Shown here: piece after piece, positions 60,896 to 64,000 of the stretch
Position numbering within the stretch: the first letter of the stretch is position 1
How the letters are laid out: each line of letters starts with the position of its first letter
Assembly: GCF_000189635.1 (NCBI RefSeq)
Contig: NW_002476567.1
Location: 1,240,001 to 1,304,000 of the forward strand
Reading direction: 5' to 3'
DNA length: 64,000 nucleotides
Source of the DNA: Tetrahymena thermophila SB210
Taxonomy: Eukaryota > Ciliophora > Oligohymenophorea > Hymenostomatida > Tetrahymenidae
Position numbers and translations under genes: made by a program
Notes under the pieces: generated by a model
The model's database searches: none
What the model saw: only the letters and a program-made list of their open reading frames with translations
Told to the model about the DNA's origin: nothing

Positions 60896-63091
60896 ACTTT
60901 CTATATATTTTATGTTTTTTATGCTAATAAATTTTATGTTTAAAACAAACAATATTATAATTTATTAATTGGTGTTTAGCTATTTTTAAAAAAATTTGAT
61001 ATGTATCAATCAATCCTTCAGTTTATTTATATATTAATTAATTATCACTAAAATTAAGCATTATGTATCTATATATCTAATATACTATTATCTAGATCAC
61101 AAAATAGTCTATAGTTTCAAGCTTCCAAATAAAAAAATAAAATTTATAACCATAAAAATAGTGAAATTTATACTACAAATACTTTTGATTAAGGTTTCGC
61201 ATCCATTGAAATTCTTTGGTAGATAGCTGTTTAAAAACCATAAATATTTAAAAATTTAATATAACAAAAGTAATGTTTGCATAACTTTACGCCATATCTA
61301 ATATAATCACAAATATCGGAATAATTAATATATTTAGATTTAGTTAACAAGTTAATGACAAATATTTTTTAATTTTTTTACTGAATAAATTAACTTTTTA
61401 GATAATCAAAATGCTTTAAAACAAACGTAAATTTATAAATTAAAAAGATACATTGAATTGGTAAGAGTTATTTATTAATGATTCATTTAATTTAAACAAA
61501 ATTTGAAGAGTTTTAATTAATATGATGAATCTAAAAAAATATTATTAATTTAAAAATAATTTTTAATAAAAATTAAATTTTCAAGAAATTTTGTATCGAA
61601 AACATTCTAAAATTATTTTACTAAGTTAAATTTTATATTATAAAAATTATTGAAAATAACATAAAATTGTAAAATAAAAAAACTTTACTTTTGTTGTAAT
61701 ATTTATTTAAAAATAATTCATTTAATTTAAACAAAATTTGAAGAGGCTCATAGTTTTAATTACTAAAAAAATATTATTAATTTAAAAATAATTTTTAATA
61801 GAAATTAAATTTTCAAGAAATTTTGTATTGAAAACATTCTAAAATTATTTTTCTAAGTTAAATTTTATATTATAAAAACTATTGAAAATAAAGATAAAAT
61901 TGTAAAATAACGAAACTTTACTTTTGTCGGCAATAATGATTTATAAATGATTCAATTATTTGGAAAAAAATAAGTAGCTAATTAATTCACTATGGTTCTT
62001 TATAGAATGAAGCCAAGTTTAGAAAAAGAATTTTGCTTTAAATTAAGAATAAAATTAATTTAAAAAAATTATTTTTAATAAAAATCCTTAGATCTAAGAA
62101 GTTTACCTCAAAAACATTTAAATTGTAATTTTTCTAATTTAAATATATTTTTTTACAAATTAGTTAAGAATTTAAAAATAACTCAATTATCTTTAAACAA
62201 TTTTTATTTATTTTAAAATGGTAATCCAATTAAAATCTTCATAGGCTCATATACTCTACTTTATGACATTAACATGACTCCAAGTTTAATTTATTATACT
62301 TTAAATTAAAATAATTATTGGTTTTTCATAAATTAGTTTCAAGAAAACCTATAATGAAAAATGTTTTAAAATATTTCATGATAGAAGTTATAATTTTTAT
62401 AAAGTAATTTAAAAACTTTCCAACCATTTTTTGATACTTTAGTCTTAATTATTAAAATGAAAATTATTTATTTTAGATTGTAGAATTTTAATAAAATGAA
62501 TGATAATTTATGCAAAATTTTCACAAAACTAGAAGTTAGGAATTTAACTTACACAAATTAGATTTAACATAATTTATTTTTTGAGATGGAAATTAGTATA
62601 AAACAAATTTTTAACAGATTTAAGATTACGAGTAAATTTCGCTTAAATTAATGAAGTTTACATTTTATTACATATAAAAATTAAAATTTTTAAATTATAC
62701 TCATTTGTTACTTTAATAATAAAAACTTCGGTTTTCCTAAAATAAAATTTAAGATTTGAAATAGTGCATATTTTATGTTTAAGTTTAAGAATAAATAACA
62801 AAATAACTTAGAATTTATATTTAAAAAACATCCTTTAAATTAAATATTTTGATAAAATCTTTTATGTTTAGATAAATTAGAAATTCATTTTAAATAAATA
62901 AAAATTGAAAATGCATGTTTGAATCCAGTCATTTTTAATCTTAATACCAATTATTAAAATTAGAATCAATTATAATTAATTTACAGTTTTTATAAACAAG
63001 AAAACAATTTGATCTGGCTTGTGTTTATTTAAATTACATACGTTAATAAAAATTTAGTTTATTTTTTTAGCTGGTAGAAAGTTAGCAAAAA
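60896..63091. other. Intergenic, 2.2 kb, largely a degenerate tandem array
   Basis: The first 580 bp is ordinary A+T-rich spacer. The remainder holds a degenerate array with a unit of about 235 bp, listed separately. Confidence 0.6.
61481..62650. repeat. Degenerate tandem array, unit about 235 bp
   Basis: Copy 1 starts at 61481 and copy 2 at 61716 (ATTCATTTAATTTAAACAAA in both; also TTTTCAAGAAATTTTGTAT and GAAAACATTCTAAAATTATT in both). Copy 3 from about 61950 and copy 4 from about 62183 are more diverged but keep landmarks in order (TTTTTAATAAAAAT, AAAACATTT, GGCTCATA). All frames contain stops; it is noncoding. Confidence 0.75.
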
Positions 63092-63802
63092 TCATTTGAT
63101 ATAATCACTAGCCTAAATTTGAACAGCAAATCCAATATTTACAGGTGATAGTTTAAAATAAATAATTGAATAATCAGTTAGCAAGAGGATTAAAGTATAA
63201 GCATTCAACCAAAATATGTTTTTTACTTCACTTTTTAAGTGGTTAACAACTAAAATCTTTTTAAATTAGGGCTTGTTATCATAATCAATAATTGAGTAAA
63301 AAATGATGGATTTAGATTAGCCAACAGCTAGAATGCGTTACAAAACTAATTCATTATATTTACTTTTTTGAATTCTAGCATCTAAATTACTGATAAAGCT
63401 ATTAATTGAGTGATTTTTTGTAAGGTAATTGTTGATTTAGATATTATCTTGTAAGTAAAAGTACTCACTAAAACTAGAACCTTCTACTTAATCAATATCA
63501 GCTTCAAAACAAGCTTTTTTGAATCCATATTTCCATTCAAATATATCTCCCTTTTCTTCTTTTGTTTAAACAGAGTAAAGTAAAACCCCCTTTTCATGTA
63601 TTGATCCAAGACAAATATATTTTGCATCTGAACTAACACTTGCTTGTGTTTCATAAATATACTCATTAATATTTTCTTAAATACACTTATCCACTATCAT
63701 TTCATCTGATGCACTCAAGTTTTCACTGGGATATTCATTATCTTCATCTTTATCGTCTAAATTAGTTTCTTTGATTATATTGTTACTCTTTTGAGAAGAC
63801 AT
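63092..63802 (-). CDS. Hypothetical protein, possible beta-propeller (236 aa)
   Basis: Intronless, 236 codons from ATG at 63802 to TGA at 63094. The first 35 residues are acidic (ETNLDDKDEDNEYPSENLSA). Residues about 45-110 look like WD-type strands: ASVSSDAKYICLGSIHEKGV and LLYSVQTKEEKGDIFEWKYG. Residues about 155-230 are similar, with RILAVGQSKSIIFYSIIDY, NIFWLNAYTLILLLTDYSII and YFKLSPVNIGFAVQ. The rhythm of hydrophobic strand, turn and hydrophobic strand fits two to four propeller blades, too few for a closed propeller. It could be a fragment, or the gene could continue past a missed intron. No signal peptide is seen. Confidence 0.65.
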
Positions 63803-64000
63803 TATTAATTAATCTTTTACGTTAAAAGTGATAGTTGAAAACCAAAAATAATTTAAATTTATTAAATAAAATTTAAATACTGTTAAATTATGTTTTTATC
63901 TTCCCTGCACTGTTTTAATTGCAGAAATCATTTGTTTGTTTGTCCTAGACAACCTAATAAGATTTTAAATAAATAATTAATATTTGAAATAAGTATCTTT
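63803..64000. other. Window-edge spacer
   Basis: Upstream flank of the last gene. A short inverted repeat (CTGCA...TGCAG, 63906-63925) is present; nothing else is seen. Confidence 0.4.

Noticed and set aside
61481-62650. Transposable element
   Set aside because: No transposase-like frame, terminal inverted repeats or target-site duplication; the structure is a head-to-tail array.
1-64000. Short standard-code reading frames of 60-127 codons on both strands
   Set aside because: Almost all are fragments or shadows of longer frames when TAA and TAG are read as glutamine; examples are 47853-48236 (inside the STIMATE-like gene) and 58426-58713 (inside the BTB gene).

Overview
The window is A+T-rich nuclear DNA of an oligohymenophorean ciliate, most like the macronuclear genome of Tetrahymena. 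The key evidence is the genetic code. Every confident gene uses TAA and TAG as glutamine codons, many times over, and ends in TGA. Read with the standard code these genes fall into short fragments; read with the ciliate code (table 6) they become reading frames of 130 to more than 1,400 codons. Introns are short, A+T-rich and GT...AG. Starts lie in A-rich contexts (AAAATG). I found no telomeric repeats, chromosome-breakage sequence, tRNA, rRNA, CRISPR array or transposon.

Layout. 1-4369 (-): 3'-truncated gene for a very large secreted or membrane protein with about eight tandem 60-residue Cys-rich repeats. 4925-5303 (-): small spliced gene of unknown function. 6072-7196 (+): leucine-rich hypothetical protein. 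8255-9784 (+): multi-pass membrane protein. 10869-11264 (-): small Cys-rich protein with signal peptide and a GPI-type tail. 12577-26590 (+): three tandem paralogues of about 4 kb each, with five shared introns, a Cys-rich ectodomain and about seven membrane segments. 27353-30720 (-): cytosolic glutaminyl-tRNA synthetase. 32682-33467 (-) and 33791-34484 (-): unknown proteins. 34788-35522 (+): COQ11/NDUFA9-like atypical SDR. 36125-39518 (+): low-complexity/TPR protein. 40274-43808 (-): protein with two cyclic-nucleotide-binding domains. 45151-45870 (+): eIF3j. 45915-46880 (-): spliced unknown gene. 47265-48788 (+): STIMATE/TMEM110-type ER membrane protein. 49591-52971 (+): large Gln/Asn-rich unknown. 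53505-57148 (-): two tandem membrane-anchored histidine acid phosphatases. 58306-60895 (-): BTB-BACK protein with a HECTD1-type C-terminal domain. 63092-63802 (-): possible beta-propeller protein.

The first 27 kb is a neighbourhood of surface or secreted Cys-rich proteins, partly built by local duplication. The rest is mostly single-copy housekeeping and signalling genes plus one tandem phosphatase pair. Gene order shows no operon logic: genes lie on both strands, 250-2,200 bp apart. The glutaminyl-tRNA synthetase is notable because its tRNA substrates must include those that read UAA and UAG in this code. Between 60.9 and 63.1 kb is a degenerate tandem array with a unit of about 235 bp. All intron coordinates come from reading-frame continuity, so they are models without transcript support.
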